Positions 43,165 to 53,257 of a stretch of DNA of 64,000 nt are shown here, one piece after another (the first letter of the stretch is position 1; every line of letters starts with the position of its first letter). The position numbers and the translations under genes are program-made. Under the pieces are notes generated by a model, which was given only the letters and a program-made list of their open reading frames with translations, was not told where the DNA came from and searched no databases. Location of the stretch: assembly GCF_002019705.1 (NCBI RefSeq), contig NZ_KV917377.1:1424565-1488564 (forward strand), read 5' to 3'. This stretch comes from Shouchella patagoniensis. Its GTDB lineage: Bacteria > Bacillota > Bacilli > Bacillales > Bacillaceae_D.

Positions 43165-43184
43165 AGCCATATGGCTGTTTTTTT
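43165..43184 (-). terminator. Terminator after yumB
   Basis: AACAGCC and GGCTGTT around ATAT, with T runs on both sides. Confidence 0.75.
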
Positions 43185-43199
43185 AGTACTTCTACTCTT

Positions 43200-44402
43200 T
43201 TACAATGGAAACTTCCCTTTTTTCAAAGCAAGCATAGGGCCACCAAGAACAAATAAAGCACGGTTATCAATCATTTTCTTCATGAAATTAGCCGTTCCTC
43301 CATAAATCTTTTTTGATCCAACTACGCCAATCGCCTCTTTACCACCAAGTGAAGCAACAGTACCTTTAATATCAGGCTTAAAACTCTCTAAACTTGAACC
43401 ACCTTTATTAAGGGTTGCAATATTATTTGCTGTTGTTTTCGCCATTTGCATTGCAATCTGTGCTGTAGGAGGGTAAGGACGATTAGCCTCCTCATTAATG
43501 ATTAATGCGCAATCACCAATAATGAAAACATCTTCGTAACCAGGCGCACGCAAATCAGGATCTACTTTTACACGGCCACGCATCGCATCAAAACCGGATT
43601 TCTCAATAACTGGATTTCCACGAACACCAGTAGCCCATACAATTGTTTCAGCTTTGATCTCTTCGCCTTCACCAACAATGACGCCTGACGCTGTTACTTC
43701 TTTAATTGGTGTGTTAATTTTAAACTCAACACCACGGCTCTCAAGCAGATTCATACCGTATTCAACGAGCTCTGGATCAAAACCTGGAAGAGCGCTTGGT
43801 GCGGCTTCAACAACAAACATTCTCACTTTTTCGCGAGGCACATCGTATGTTTTGCATAACTCTGGAATGCGCTCTGATAATTCACCAATAAATTCGATTC
43901 CTGTAAAACCGGCTCCTGCAACTACAAATGTTAATAAACCTTCGTGCTGATCGGCTGTATTGTTATAGTTTGCAAACTGCGCATCAATATGGTCTTTTAC
44001 TTGACGAGCGCCATTTAATGTCCATTTCGTAAACGCATGCTCGTGCACACCTGGAATACCAAATGTTTCAGCTGTCGCACCAAGTGATACGACGAGATAA
44101 TCATATTCAAGCTCGCCATCTTTTAGCATAACTTTCTTTTCTTCGGTTTTAATCTCAAGTACTTCATCTTGCACGAAGTTCACTTTGTTTGTGTTGAGAA
44201 CATCTGAAATTTTTACACGTGTACGGTCTGGGTCCATTGTCCCTGCTGCAGGTTCGTGCAACCATGTTGTTTGGTAATGGTAATCATGTTTATTTACCAA
44301 AGTAATTGAGGCATCATTATGGCCTAACTTTTTAGAGAGTGTTACGGCTGTATTCATTCCGCCATATCCAGCTCCAGCAATAACAATCTTTGCTTTATTC
44401 AC
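43200..44402 (-). CDS. yumB: Type II NADH dehydrogenase-like flavoprotein (YumB)
   Basis: This 400-residue protein has two Rossmann FAD/NAD folds ([15 protein letters not shown] at the start, [16 protein letters not shown] near 160) and IIGDCALI near 290 for FAD. It matches YumB, an NDH-2-like enzyme that passes electrons from NADH to menaquinone. The GTG at 44402 has GGAAGTGA upstream; an ATG five codons before is possible. Divergent from yumC. Confidence 0.9.
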   Translation of the reverse strand: MNKAKIVIAGAGYGGMNTAVTLSKKLGHNDASITLVNKHDYHYQTTWLHEPAAGTMDPDRTRVKISDVLNTNKVNFVQDEVLEIKTEEKKVMLKDGELEYDYLVVSLGATAETFGIPGVHEHAFTKWTLNGARQVKDHIDAQFANYNNTADQHEGLLTFVVAGAGFTGIEFIGELSERIPELCKTYDVPREKVRMFVVEAAPSALPGFDPELVEYGMNLLESRGVEFKINTPIKEVTASGVIVGEGEEIKAETIVWATGVRGNPVIEKSGFDAMRGRVKVDPDLRAPGYEDVFIIGDCALIINEEANRPYPPTAQIAMQMAKTTANNIATLNKGGSSLESFKPDIKGTVASLGGKEAIGVVGSKKIYGGTANFMKKMIDNRALFVLGGPMLALKKGKFPL

Positions 44403-44572
44403 TGTAATCACTTCCATTTATCAAATTTTAGTTTGTGATTCATTTCACGTTCTAGTACATGCTCATCCGTTCTTCACTAATTCGTCATACTATCTAACAC
44501 TCTAATAATATTCGTTTTTTCTTCAAAATTCAACTCCATCCAGCAAAAAACTTTCACCTTTTTATCATGTCT

Positions 44573-44601
44573 TTGTATTTGTCTCTCTGTACATGTATAA
44601 T
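44573..44601 (+). promoter_or_regulatory. Promoter of yumC
   Basis: TTGTAT (44573-44578) and TATAAT (44596-44601) are exactly 17 bases apart, upstream of the TTG start at 44639. Confidence 0.75.
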
Positions 44602-44638
44602 GAGAAAGGATCTCAATTCACACGGGGGTGTAGAAATT

Positions 44639-45631
44639 TTGCATGAACACAATGATTTATATGACATAACCATTATTGGCGGAGGACCTTCTGGACTTTT
44701 TGCAGCTTTTTATGCAGGGATGCGCCAAATGAAAGTTAAGGTTATTGAAAGTATGCCCCAACTTGGCGGACAACTTTCAGCTCTTTATCCAGATAAATAT
44801 ATTTATGATGTCGCCGGGTTTCCAAAAGTAAAAGCACAAGATCTCGTCGACCAGTTAACCACTCAGGCACAACAATTTAATCCGGAACTAGTATTAGAAG
44901 AAGCTGTTCAAACATTAAAAAAAGAAGACGATGGCTCTTTTACTCTAACAACAGATAAACAAACACATTATTCAAAAGCTGTTTTAATCACTGCAGGTGC
45001 TGGTGCTTTTGCTCCTAGAAAACTGCAGGTGGATAAAGCTGATTACTATGAAGATAAAAATATCCACTATTTTATTCGCGACTTATCCGCATTTACGGGA
45101 AAACGTGTTGTTGTTATCGGTGGTGGAGATTCAGCCGTTGACTGGGCGCTTATGCTTGAACCGATTGCCAAAGAAGTAACACTCGTTCACCGTAGGGACG
45201 CATTCCGCGCCCATGAACATAGTGTAGAGCTTCTTCAGAAATCTGCAGTAAATGTATTAACACCCTTTGAAACAACGGAACTTCACGGGGATGAGAATGG
45301 CGTATCTGCTATTACATTTACAAAAGTAAAAGGAGAAGAAACACATACCATTGATGTTGACGACGTCGTAGTAACATTTGGCTTTGTCTCCACACTTGGG
45401 CCGATTAAAGAATGGGGACTTGATATCCTTAAAAATGCAATTCAAGTTAATTCAAAAATGGAGACAAATATTCCAGGTGTCTACGCTGCGGGAGATGTCA
45501 GTACGTATGATGGCAAAGTAAAATTAATAGCAACTGGATTTGGAGAAGCACCTACGGCTATTAATAACGCTAAAGTCTATATTGATCCAAAAGCACGAGT
45601 CTTCCCTGGTCACTCCACAAGTCTTTTTTAA
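44639..45631 (+). CDS. yumC: Ferredoxin/flavodoxin--NADP+ reductase, type 2
   Basis: This 330-residue protein is a thioredoxin-reductase-like fold without the Cys pair. [21 protein letters not shown] binds [18 protein letters not shown] binds NADPH, and [24 protein letters not shown] is typical of the YumC family. A TTG start at 44639 behind GGGGGTG gives the family length. It supplies electrons to ferredoxin or flavodoxin. Confidence 0.93.
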   Translation: MHEHNDLYDITIIGGGPSGLFAAFYAGMRQMKVKVIESMPQLGGQLSALYPDKYIYDVAGFPKVKAQDLVDQLTTQAQQFNPELVLEEAVQTLKKEDDGSFTLTTDKQTHYSKAVLITAGAGAFAPRKLQVDKADYYEDKNIHYFIRDLSAFTGKRVVVIGGGDSAVDWALMLEPIAKEVTLVHRRDAFRAHEHSVELLQKSAVNVLTPFETTELHGDENGVSAITFTKVKGEETHTIDVDDVVVTFGFVSTLGPIKEWGLDILKNAIQVNSKMETNIPGVYAAGDVSTYDGKVKLIATGFGEAPTAINNAKVYIDPKARVFPGHSTSLF

Positions 45632-45638
45632 CAAAAAC

Positions 45639-45678
45639 AGTGCCTCTGTTCTTAGTATGTGAACAGAGGCACTATTTT
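45639..45678. terminator. Bidirectional terminator between yumC and mtlD
   Basis: AGTGCCTCTGTTC and GAACAGAGGCACT form a 13-base-pair stem with T runs on both strands. Confidence 0.8.
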
Positions 45679-46808
45679 TATAATCGTTTTGTTAACATAT
45701 TTACGAGGGGGTGGGTTGTTTCAATTCCAGAAACCTCTGTAAAAGCCTCAATTAGTCCTTTTTCAGCGACCAACTCTTTAAGTGTTTCACTTTCTGCATC
45801 ACCAGCTACATAAAAATGCAAGGCATCATAAATTGTCTCAACAAGTGATTCTGGATGCAATCCTTTTTCAGCGAGTAATTTCGCAGGTTTAACAAGTCGA
45901 TCATGTTGACCAAGCTTTCGGATTGGACCGCGCCCCACCCGTTCTACTAAATCTTCTAAATAAGGATTCTCAAACCGAGAGATGATTTTTTCAATATAAG
46001 CCTCATGTTGTTCTGCATCAAAATCATACAAATCAACAAGAACCGCTTTTGTTTCATTAAGCGTGCCACGTAGCCGATGCTTAATATAATCATCTTGTAA
46101 TGCTTCAAGGATCGTACGTTTCCCCTCCTGAAAACCAGCATAAGCTGCAACAGCATGTCCTGTATTCACGGTGAAGAGTTTTCGCTCAATATAAGGAGCA
46201 AGGTCTTCCACAAGCAATGCTTCACCTAGATTCACATTTTGACCTTTTAAAGAAGGTTCTTCAACAACCCATTCAAAAAAAGGTTCTACTGTTACCGCTA
46301 AAACATCTTCAGACTCGATGTTTGGTACAATACGGTCAACAGCTGCGTCAGCGAAACCAGTTAATGAAAGAACTGAATTAGTTTCCTCTTCTGTCAAATG
46401 ACGAAGGATTTCTGATTTTAATTGTGAAGTTGCACGAATTGCATTCTCACAAGCAATCACATTTACCGGAGATTGACCTTCACGCAAAGCAAGTCCTCTT
46501 GCAATCGTTTTTGCAATCAATGGCAACACGGTTGGCCCTACCGCTGTAGTAACGATATCAGCAGAAGCAATCGCTTGTATAACCGCATCTTCATCTTTTT
46601 TACTATTAATACCACGGACATTGTTTACAGTGAATGTCTCTTTTTTCTCTGCTGCCGTTGTTACCGTGTACGAGCCTCGCTCATTTAACACATCAATCAC
46701 TTCATTATTAACATCAGAAAAAATCACTTCGTATCCAGCGTCAGCGAGTAAAGCTCCAATAAATCCTCTTCCTATATTTCCGGCTCCAAAATGGACTGCT
46801 TTCATCAC
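45678..46808 (-). CDS. mtlD: Mannitol-1-phosphate 5-dehydrogenase
   Basis: This 376-residue enzyme oxidises mannitol-1-phosphate to fructose-6-phosphate. It has the NAD loop HFGAGNIGRGFIGALLADAG at the N-terminus and the catalytic Lys region in VNTGHAVAAYAG near 213. It is the last gene of the mannitol operon and overlaps the EIIA gene by 4 bases. Confidence 0.95.
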   Translation of the reverse strand: MMKAVHFGAGNIGRGFIGALLADAGYEVIFSDVNNEVIDVLNERGSYTVTTAAEKKETFTVNNVRGINSKKDEDAVIQAIASADIVTTAVGPTVLPLIAKTIARGLALREGQSPVNVIACENAIRATSQLKSEILRHLTEEETNSVLSLTGFADAAVDRIVPNIESEDVLAVTVEPFFEWVVEEPSLKGQNVNLGEALLVEDLAPYIERKLFTVNTGHAVAAYAGFQEGKRTILEALQDDYIKHRLRGTLNETKAVLVDLYDFDAEQHEAYIEKIISRFENPYLEDLVERVGRGPIRKLGQHDRLVKPAKLLAEKGLHPESLVETIYDALHFYVAGDAESETLKELVAEKGLIEAFTEVSGIETTHPLVNMLTKRL

Positions 46809-47236
46809 TCTGCTACCTCTGAGAAGAAGTCAAGTACTTCACTTGGAGATTTAGCTTTTAAGAGAGTGCGAACATTTTCTTCTTCAGAGCAAGCAATGGC
46901 AATTTTTGATAAGATTGCAAGATGCTCGTCTCCTTTACCTGCAATTCCAATGACAAGCTGCACAGGGTTACCACCCCAATCAATTTCTTTTTCAAGTAAT
47001 TGAATAGACAAGCCAGAAGTTTTCACTTCATCACGCGCGTCTTCTGTACCATGTGGAATAGCAAGTAAATTCCCCATATAAGTTGAAGTTAACGTTTCCC
47101 GCTCAAACATTTTGTCGATATAATTCTCACTAGTATAACCTTGCTCTGCCAAAATCTCTCCTGCTTGACGAATCGCTTCTTCCTTTGTTTCAATTGCTGC
47201 ACCTATTTTAATATTTCCTTCTGTTAAAATGCTCAT
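46805..47236 (-). CDS. mtlF: PTS mannitol-specific EIIA component
   Basis: This 143-residue protein receives the phosphate from HPr on His62 (LLAIPHGTED) and passes it to EIIB. The ATG at 47236 directly follows the mtlR stop, with AAGGAG inside the end of mtlR. As in Geobacillus, EIIA is separate from the EIICB protein. Confidence 0.95.
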   Translation of the reverse strand: MSILTEGNIKIGAAIETKEEAIRQAGEILAEQGYTSENYIDKMFERETLTSTYMGNLLAIPHGTEDARDEVKTSGLSIQLLEKEIDWGGNPVQLVIGIAGKGDEHLAILSKIAIACSEEENVRTLLKAKSPSEVLDFFSEVAE

Positions 47237-47237
47237 G

Positions 47238-49298
47238 TTAGTCCACTCCTTCATTAATATATGTTAGTAAAAATTCTCGGCATTTCTGTTCCAATAAAGA
47301 GACAATCTCCGCTATTGTGCCTCGTTGAAATATACGAGTCTGGTCTTCTGATCCTATGAGTAAAATGCTGATAAAACTCATTAAACTAAGCTTATGTTCA
47401 TCTAGGGAGCTAGGCGCTAGCATTAACAACACCCGATTCACAGCTTCTTCACCGCTTGCCATAGATGAAACTGTTACGTTTTGTTTTAGTGTTAGAACAT
47501 AAAAAACAGGTACTTTCACATCATCTGTCCTTGTATGGAATAACGCAAACCCAGTCCCCGGAATAGCCAAGCCACCTAGTTGTTCTCTTGCTCTTAATGC
47601 TCCATACACTCGAGAAGCATTGACAACGGCTTCCTTCGACTCAAGCCAAATGCACATGTCATATAACCCTTTTTCAAGCTCATCAACCTCTATTTCTCCA
47701 ACAGACTGTAACAACTGTTCAGTGTAACCGGCCATCCTAGCTATGTCAGCGAATGTTGGTTTCCCTTTGGAAATGTTAAGAAAAGAAGGGGTAGTGGTCA
47801 TCGGCAATTGCTCCCGCACACTCCTTTCTATGCGAGCACGAATGACCGCCACTTCATCTTTTGTTAAAACAGGGCTAACATGGAGCGCTTCTCTTTCTTT
47901 TTCCACTTTTACAGTGGAAATAAACAAATCAAAATCCATTGGATTATAATTTTCTAATTCAAACAAAGAAGCATTGGTTATTGAAATAATTTCTGGAAAC
48001 TCTTGCTTGATTCGACTTGACAACATTTTTGCCGATCCAATCCCACTGGAGCAGACAACTAATGCAGAAAGAGGACCCACTTGTTTTTTTCTCGTGGTTA
48101 CTGCTCCAAAATGAAGCGTCAAAAAGCCAATTTCTTCATCAGGTAAAATAAGTGGTGAAAAAGCCTTAGATGCTTGACGCTTAGTTGCAGCAAATAATTC
48201 TCCATAATCTGCGCGGATTCGCCAAAGTAAAGGGTTGTGGATCTTCATATTATGTTTTACGCGGTAAAGCGCAGGTGTGAAATGGGCAAGTAATCCTTGA
48301 AATAACGACGGTTCTGAAAGAGTTAGATTCAGCTCTTCTTCCATTCCTGAAATAAGTTTTTTTACGCGAACCGTTAAATCAATCTGATCTTCTTTTAATG
48401 ACAATTCAAACGGTTCAATGGCAGTTGCTCCTCGCAAATGCATCACAAGGTAACCAACCTCTTCATTCGGAATAGAAACAGAAAATTTTTGTTCCAATGC
48501 CTCCGCTAGTTTTTTTGCAATTGGTAGAGAAGGTTCTTGCTCTAACACTTTTAACTGATCTGCATCCATCCGAATTTGTTCACCTTGCCGAATTCGTTCT
48601 ATCGCAAGTGTGACATGGACAACTAGAGCCATATACGAATGGTCTGACATGTGTTCAAAGTGTGCTTGTTTCATTTGAGCAACGGTCATCTGCACCATTC
48701 GGATCGTTTCTAAATCAACAAAATGCAACAGCCTGTCAGCTACTTCGTTTTTTTCTTCTTCGAGCTGAACCGCATGGTAAAATGCCTCTTCCGTTAAATT
48801 TTCCGCCAGAATGCTGGACATCGCCCTACGAATATTCGTTTCGCTCCCCTTTACTTCAACCCCGTAACCTCGCTTGCGAATTAACCCAATACCAAATAAC
48901 TCCAGCCATTCCGCGGCTTTTGTCAAATCGGAAGCAACGGTTGCCGAAGCCACGTTTAATTGTTTAGCAAGTGTAAACAACTTTACTGGCTCTTTTGCAT
49001 CGAGAAGAATTGCAAGCAACAAACTAACTCTTTCTTCACTCGTTAAATCAGTGTGCTTTTTCCCTGACAACTCGCCCCGTAACGTTTCCTTTGCTTCCGT
49101 TCGCCCTTCTAATGAAAGTAGATGTCCTTTTTTCAAACTTAGCTGAAAGGCGGTTACCGTTCGTTCAAGTGTAGGTAAATCTCTCTGAATTGTACGAATA
49201 CTCACAGATGCGGCTTGGGCAAGCTCCTTTAATGTCAGTCCACTGTCATGGTCAAGCAATGCCATTAGCAGCACACGTTCTCTCGCAGTCACATGCAC
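47238..49298 (-). CDS. mtlR: Mannitol operon activator (PRD-containing)
   Basis: This is a 686-residue regulator: N-terminal HTH (LTLKELAQAASVSIRTIQRDL) and a second HTH near 105, two PRD domains (about 185-290 and 300-395) with regulatory His residues such as in HLRGATAIEP and HFGAVTTRK, an EIIB-Gat-like domain (VVCSSGIGSAKML near 415) and a C-terminal EIIA-like domain (to 686). HPr and the mannitol EII proteins control it by phosphorylation. GTG start behind AAAGGAGG. Confidence 0.92.
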   Translation of the reverse strand: MHVTARERVLLMALLDHDSGLTLKELAQAASVSIRTIQRDLPTLERTVTAFQLSLKKGHLLSLEGRTEAKETLRGELSGKKHTDLTSEERVSLLLAILLDAKEPVKLFTLAKQLNVASATVASDLTKAAEWLELFGIGLIRKRGYGVEVKGSETNIRRAMSSILAENLTEEAFYHAVQLEEEKNEVADRLLHFVDLETIRMVQMTVAQMKQAHFEHMSDHSYMALVVHVTLAIERIRQGEQIRMDADQLKVLEQEPSLPIAKKLAEALEQKFSVSIPNEEVGYLVMHLRGATAIEPFELSLKEDQIDLTVRVKKLISGMEEELNLTLSEPSLFQGLLAHFTPALYRVKHNMKIHNPLLWRIRADYGELFAATKRQASKAFSPLILPDEEIGFLTLHFGAVTTRKKQVGPLSALVVCSSGIGSAKMLSSRIKQEFPEIISITNASLFELENYNPMDFDLFISTVKVEKEREALHVSPVLTKDEVAVIRARIERSVREQLPMTTTPSFLNISKGKPTFADIARMAGYTEQLLQSVGEIEVDELEKGLYDMCIWLESKEAVVNASRVYGALRAREQLGGLAIPGTGFALFHTRTDDVKVPVFYVLTLKQNVTVSSMASGEEAVNRVLLMLAPSSLDEHKLSLMSFISILLIGSEDQTRIFQRGTIAEIVSLLEQKCREFLLTYINEGVD

Positions 49299-49337
49299 AC
49301 AAGCCGCCTCCTTTGTTGTTAGTCACCAATACAGAGA

Positions 49338-49360
49338 GCACCCCCATGACTAGGGGATGC
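49338..49360 (-). promoter_or_regulatory. Hairpin in the mtlA-mtlR gap
   Basis: GCATCCCC and GGGGGTGC pair around a short loop without a following T run. It may be an mRNA-processing or stability element giving more mtlA than mtlR mRNA. Confidence 0.4.
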
Positions 49361-49367
49361 TTGCCTG

Positions 49368-51074
49368 TTACTTTAATCGATTAATTAACTCATCGTACCG
49401 AGGACTGTTTAAGAAGTTTTCAACCGAAATATGTTCTGCTTCAGGCTGTTTTTGTTTTGCTCGATCCGTTAAGTCTTTATGCGTAATGACCAAATCAGCG
49501 TCGCTAGGGATATTGCTAATGGCCGTATTCGATATGTGAATACCCGTAATCCCTGCTTTTTTAAACTTATCTTTTAATAAAGAAGCTCCCATTGCACTTG
49601 ATCCCATTCCTGCATCGCAGGCAAAAATGATCTTGTCAACGGTTTCTACCTGAGCTGGCTTCGGCTCATCTGTTTCGTTCTGTTTTAACCCATCAATAAT
49701 TTCATTGTATCGTGGACTATTCATAAAATTGTCAACCGAAACATGAATCGCACTTGGTAATTTTTGCTTTGCACGTTCAGTTAGATCCTTATGTGTGATA
49801 ACAAGATCCGCATTGTCTGGAATGTTACTAATAGATGTATTCGAAACTGCGACATCATCGATACCCGCTTTTTTCACCCGGTCTTTCATGATCGAAGCTC
49901 CCATCGCACTTGATCCCATTCCTGCGTCACACGCAAAGATAATGGTTTGAACATCTGCATAGCTTTTGCTAGTAGAGCCTTCAGGTACCACCCCTGTTTT
50001 TTTGCCTTTCATATCTTTCATTTTTGCTTGAGCTTCCTCAATATTGTCGTCTTCATCTTTACGATCCATTTTCAAAATAATCGCAGAGATCACAAAAGAG
50101 ACAGCCGTTGCTGCGAGCACACCTAGAATTACGCCAAGATGATCGCCTGGTCCAGCTAAACCTACAATTGGAATAATACTCCCTGGTGAGGCGGGTGCAA
50201 CTAAACCAACTCCAAATGCATTAAAGACAAAGACCCCTGTAGCACCACCAAAAATAACTGAAATAAATAAAAGTGGTTTCATTAAAATGTATGGGAAGTA
50301 AATCTCATGAATTCCACCAAAGAAATGTATAATTCCAGCGCCATAAGATGAACCTCTGGCGACTCCTCTGCCAAAGATCATAAAAGCAAGAAGCACACCA
50401 AAACCTGGACCTGGATTTGCTTCTAGAAGATAAAAGATTGATTTTCCTAGTTCTTGAAATTGTGTTGCTGCTAAAGGAACTAGAACACCATGGTTAATGG
50501 CATTGTTTAAAAATAATACTTTTGCCGGTTCAATAACTAAACTGACTAGCGGTAAAAGACCTGTTGAAATTAAAACATCTGCTCCTCGACCGAGTAAAGA
50601 CGTAAGCCCATTTACTAATGGTGCTATGACAAGTGAACCCATTACGGCAAGTAAAGCACCTAGAATACCTGCTGAAAAGTTATTGACTAGCATTTCAAAT
50701 CCTTGTCTGATTTTCCCATCAATTAATTGGTCAAATTTCTTAATGACATACCCGCCTAATGGCCCCATTATCATTGCACCAATAAACATAGGTGCATCCG
50801 GAACAGCTGCAATAACACCCATCGCCGCAGTCGCGCCAACGACACCACCACGCATATCATGAACTAACTTACCGCCTGTGTAAGCAATTAATAGAGGCAA
50901 TAGATAATAAATCATTGGTTCAACCATATTATCTAAAATTTCTATAGCAGCAAACGCATTGATTGCCGTAATAATACCAAATGCGATAAATGCGCCGATG
51001 TTTGGCATAATCATACTGCTTAAATTACTACCAAACTTTTGTACACGAGAACGGATGCTCTTTTTTTCCGCCAT
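49368..51074 (-). CDS. mtlA: PTS mannitol EIICB with two tandem EIIB domains
   Basis: This is 568 residues. Residues 1-340 are the EIIC channel (FGSNLSSMIMPNIGAFIAFG, and MFIGAMIMGPLGGYVIKKFDQ). Two EIIB domains follow, near 374-470 and 478-568, each with a phosphoryl Cys in FACDAGMGSSAMGAS and the same ending (FMNSPRY or FLNSPRY). B. subtilis MtlA has one such domain and about 478 residues, so this one carries a duplication of about 104 residues. Both Cys are intact. Confidence 0.93.
   Translation of the reverse strand: MAEKKSIRSRVQKFGSNLSSMIMPNIGAFIAFGIITAINAFAAIEILDNMVEPMIYYLLPLLIAYTGGKLVHDMRGGVVGATAAMGVIAAVPDAPMFIGAMIMGPLGGYVIKKFDQLIDGKIRQGFEMLVNNFSAGILGALLAVMGSLVIAPLVNGLTSLLGRGADVLISTGLLPLVSLVIEPAKVLFLNNAINHGVLVPLAATQFQELGKSIFYLLEANPGPGFGVLLAFMIFGRGVARGSSYGAGIIHFFGGIHEIYFPYILMKPLLFISVIFGGATGVFVFNAFGVGLVAPASPGSIIPIVGLAGPGDHLGVILGVLAATAVSFVISAIILKMDRKDEDDNIEEAQAKMKDMKGKKTGVVPEGSTSKSYADVQTIIFACDAGMGSSAMGASIMKDRVKKAGIDDVAVSNTSISNIPDNADLVITHKDLTERAKQKLPSAIHVSVDNFMNSPRYNEIIDGLKQNETDEPKPAQVETVDKIIFACDAGMGSSAMGASLLKDKFKKAGITGIHISNTAISNIPSDADLVITHKDLTDRAKQKQPEAEHISVENFLNSPRYDELINRLK
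49400..50000 (-). repeat. Internal duplication of the EIIB domain
   Basis: Two stretches about 310 bases apart encode near-identical domains; the DNA still shares runs such as CTTGATCCCATTCCTGC, so the duplication is not very old or is kept alike by conversion. Confidence 0.8.
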
Positions 51075-51113
51075 CCTGCTTCCTCCTTTTTAAAAACTTA
51101 ATGTTAAGTGTAA

Positions 51114-51187
51114 GCTCATCTTAATACCCTATAGAGTTCCCTTCAATAAAAGGAAAATACAATTTCGTCGCAATGACCACGACAAAA
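51114..51187 (-). promoter_or_regulatory. mtl promoter and candidate MtlR operator
   Basis: On the minus strand TTTTGTCG and CGACGAAA (51187-51163) are an inverted repeat with 9 bases between, fitting the TTGNCAC-type sites bound by MtlR in Geobacillus only loosely. TTGAAG then 17 bases then TAAGAT lies just downstream as a promoter. Confidence 0.45.
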
Positions 51188-51305
51188 CTGTTTTTAAGAA
51201 GCTTACTTTATATGGAGGAAAGAGATCAACCGCTTGATTGTTTTGCCATTTAGCGGCATACTTACAAATGGCATTTATCGATTTATTTAGGAGGCATATA
51301 CATCT

Positions 51306-52127
51306 ATGAACAAACGCTTATTCATTCCCACTATCGTTGCAGTTACCCTTCTTACTGCATGTGGAGATACCGAGGAAAATCAAAACACGGCTTGGGATCA
51401 AATTCAGGAATCTAAAACAATGACTGTTGCAACTGCGGGTACACTTTTCCCTACCTCTTATCATTCTGAAGAAGACGGTCTAACAGGGTATGAAGTAGAA
51501 CTCGCTCGAGAAGTAGCAGACATTCTCGGAGTAGAAATTGAATTTGAAGAAATTGGTGTTGATACAATGACGCAAGCATTAAATAGTGGGCGCGTCCATC
51601 TGGCAGCAAATAGTTTATCGATAACTGAGGAACGTGAAGAAAATTTTGATTTCTCCATTCCTTATAAATTTTCATATGGTAGTGCCATAGTTCGTACAGG
51701 TGATTTGTCGGGAATTGAAACAATGGAGGATTTAGAAGGAAAGGTTGCATTAGGTGCAAACACCACAACGTATATGCAAAAAGCAGAAGAATACGGCGCT
51801 AAGCCTAAGTATTTGGACAATGTTACAAATGACGTTTATTTACGTTCCGTCGAGAACGGACAAGGTGACCTTATTTTAAACGACTATTATTTGCAATCCA
51901 TTACTGTTGAGTCTATGCCTGAAATCGATGTTCAAATTCATCCGTCCCTTTTTTATGATCCTACTGAACAAGGTTTTATGATTGCAAAAGAGGAGCCACT
52001 TTTACAAGAAGCTCTCAACGATGCCCTGCAAACATTGCTTGACGATGGCACAGCAACGGCCCTATCAGAACAATTCTTTGATGGACAAGATGTGACAAAA
52101 TTGCCTGCTGATGTTGATTTCGAATAA
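51306..52127 (+). CDS. Amino-acid ABC transporter substrate-binding lipoprotein (YckB-like)
   Basis: This 273-residue protein begins with a lipoprotein signal ending in LLTAC (Cys19). The SBP_bac_3 fold shows as TSYHSEEDGLTGYEVELAREVADIL and the RVHLAANSLSITEER segment near 95. It is probably for a polar amino acid such as cystine or glutamine. With the permease at 52139 it resembles B. subtilis yckB-yckA, a pair that also lacks a neighbouring ATPase. Confidence 0.88.
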   Translation: MNKRLFIPTIVAVTLLTACGDTEENQNTAWDQIQESKTMTVATAGTLFPTSYHSEEDGLTGYEVELAREVADILGVEIEFEEIGVDTMTQALNSGRVHLAANSLSITEEREENFDFSIPYKFSYGSAIVRTGDLSGIETMEDLEGKVALGANTTTYMQKAEEYGAKPKYLDNVTNDVYLRSVENGQGDLILNDYYLQSITVESMPEIDVQIHPSLFYDPTEQGFMIAKEEPLLQEALNDALQTLLDDGTATALSEQFFDGQDVTKLPADVDFE

Positions 52128-52138
52128 GGGAACCACTA

Positions 52139-52804
52139 ATGAACTCATTTAACTTGAACCTTGCCATCGAGTCTTTCCCCTTTATTTTAATGGGATTGCA
52201 ATACACAATGCTGGTTGCTTTTATAAGTATGGGCATTGCGCTCATCTCCGGTTTATTCTTAGCACTCGGTCGAATGTCAGACCGCTTTTACTGGAGAGTA
52301 CCCTGCATGTTATTCATTTCATTTAACCGTGGCGTGCCGATCTTAGTGCTTTTGTTTTTGCTTTATGCTGCATTACCCGAACTTGGTCTTAGTTTAAGCT
52401 CCATTTCTGCGGCCATTCTCGCGTTTAGTATTAATACGTCGGCCTATGTCGCTGAAGTAAACCGCTCAGCCTTATCTTCTGTTTCAAAAGGGCAGCACGA
52501 AGCGGCAGCATCGCTTGGTCTTAATAAGTGGCAAGCGATGCGCTATGTCGTTTTGCCACAAGCAACTCGAATTGCCTTACCACCATTAAGCAATGTTTTT
52601 TTAAGTCTTGTTAAGTCAACATCGATTGCCTCAACAATTGCCTTGCCCGAACTGATGTATCAGGCTCGTATCATTGGTGGACGTGAATTTAATTATTTCA
52701 CTGTGCTCGTTGTTGCAGCTCTTATTTATTGGGGAGCTTGTTCATTGCTTTCCTGGCTTCAGCGCTATTTGGAGAAACGATTTAACCGTTATTTGGAATC
52801 ATAA
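52139..52804 (+). CDS. Amino-acid ABC transporter permease (YckA-like)
   Basis: This encodes 221 residues with five to six membrane segments. The EAA loop, GQHEAAASLGLNKWQAMRYVVLPQA near 122-147, is the contact with the ATPase. It starts 12 bases after the binding protein. No ATP-binding gene follows, so a separate ATPase must serve it. Confidence 0.9.
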   Translation: MNSFNLNLAIESFPFILMGLQYTMLVAFISMGIALISGLFLALGRMSDRFYWRVPCMLFISFNRGVPILVLLFLLYAALPELGLSLSSISAAILAFSINTSAYVAEVNRSALSSVSKGQHEAAASLGLNKWQAMRYVVLPQATRIALPPLSNVFLSLVKSTSIASTIALPELMYQARIIGGREFNYFTVLVVAALIYWGACSLLSWLQRYLEKRFNRYLES

Positions 52805-52805
52805 A

Positions 52806-52843
52806 AAAACCGTTGATGGATATATCCATCAACGGTTTTTTAA
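52806..52843. terminator. Bidirectional terminator
   Basis: A perfect 34-base palindrome, AAAACCGTTGATGGATA and its complement, with T after it, between the transporter and yutM. Confidence 0.82.
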
Positions 52844-52845
52844 AT

Positions 52846-53199
52846 TTAACAATTCTCTGGTGTCCCAGCATTTACAGCCGTGCGGAAAGATGATCCACAA
52901 CCACATTTTGCGATTGCGTTTGGATTATCGATCGTAAATCCTCCACCCATCATGTTTTGTTTATAGTCAATGATAAGCCCTTTTATAATAGGCTCGCTTT
53001 CTTGATCCACTAATACGTCAATCCCGTTCACTTTGAAATGTGTATCGTTATCGTTTTGTTCATTATCGAAGCCCATTCCATAAGATAGTCCTGAACAACC
53101 GCCGCCTTTTACGCCAATCCGTAGCATTAATGAGCTATCGCCTTCGTCAGACTTCATTTCATTAATTTGAGCTGCTGCTGCATCTGTAAGAGTAATCAT
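52846..53199 (-). CDS. yutM: Fe-S cluster assembly scaffold/carrier (HesB/IscA/ErpA family, YutM)
   Basis: This 117-residue protein has the three Cys of the A-type carriers: Cys35 in GGGCSGLSYGM and Cys99/Cys101 in KCGCGSSF. It inserts Fe-S clusters into target proteins. It matches YutM and lies near the related yutI gene, as in B. subtilis. Confidence 0.92.
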   Translation of the reverse strand: MITLTDAAAAQINEMKSDEGDSSLMLRIGVKGGGCSGLSYGMGFDNEQNDNDTHFKVNGIDVLVDQESEPIIKGLIIDYKQNMMGGGFTIDNPNAIAKCGCGSSFRTAVNAGTPENC

Positions 53200-53257
53200 A
53201 AATATGCCTCCCTCACTTTAGTTTCTTGTGTTAGTATAAGGCCTTTTTATTTTATAC

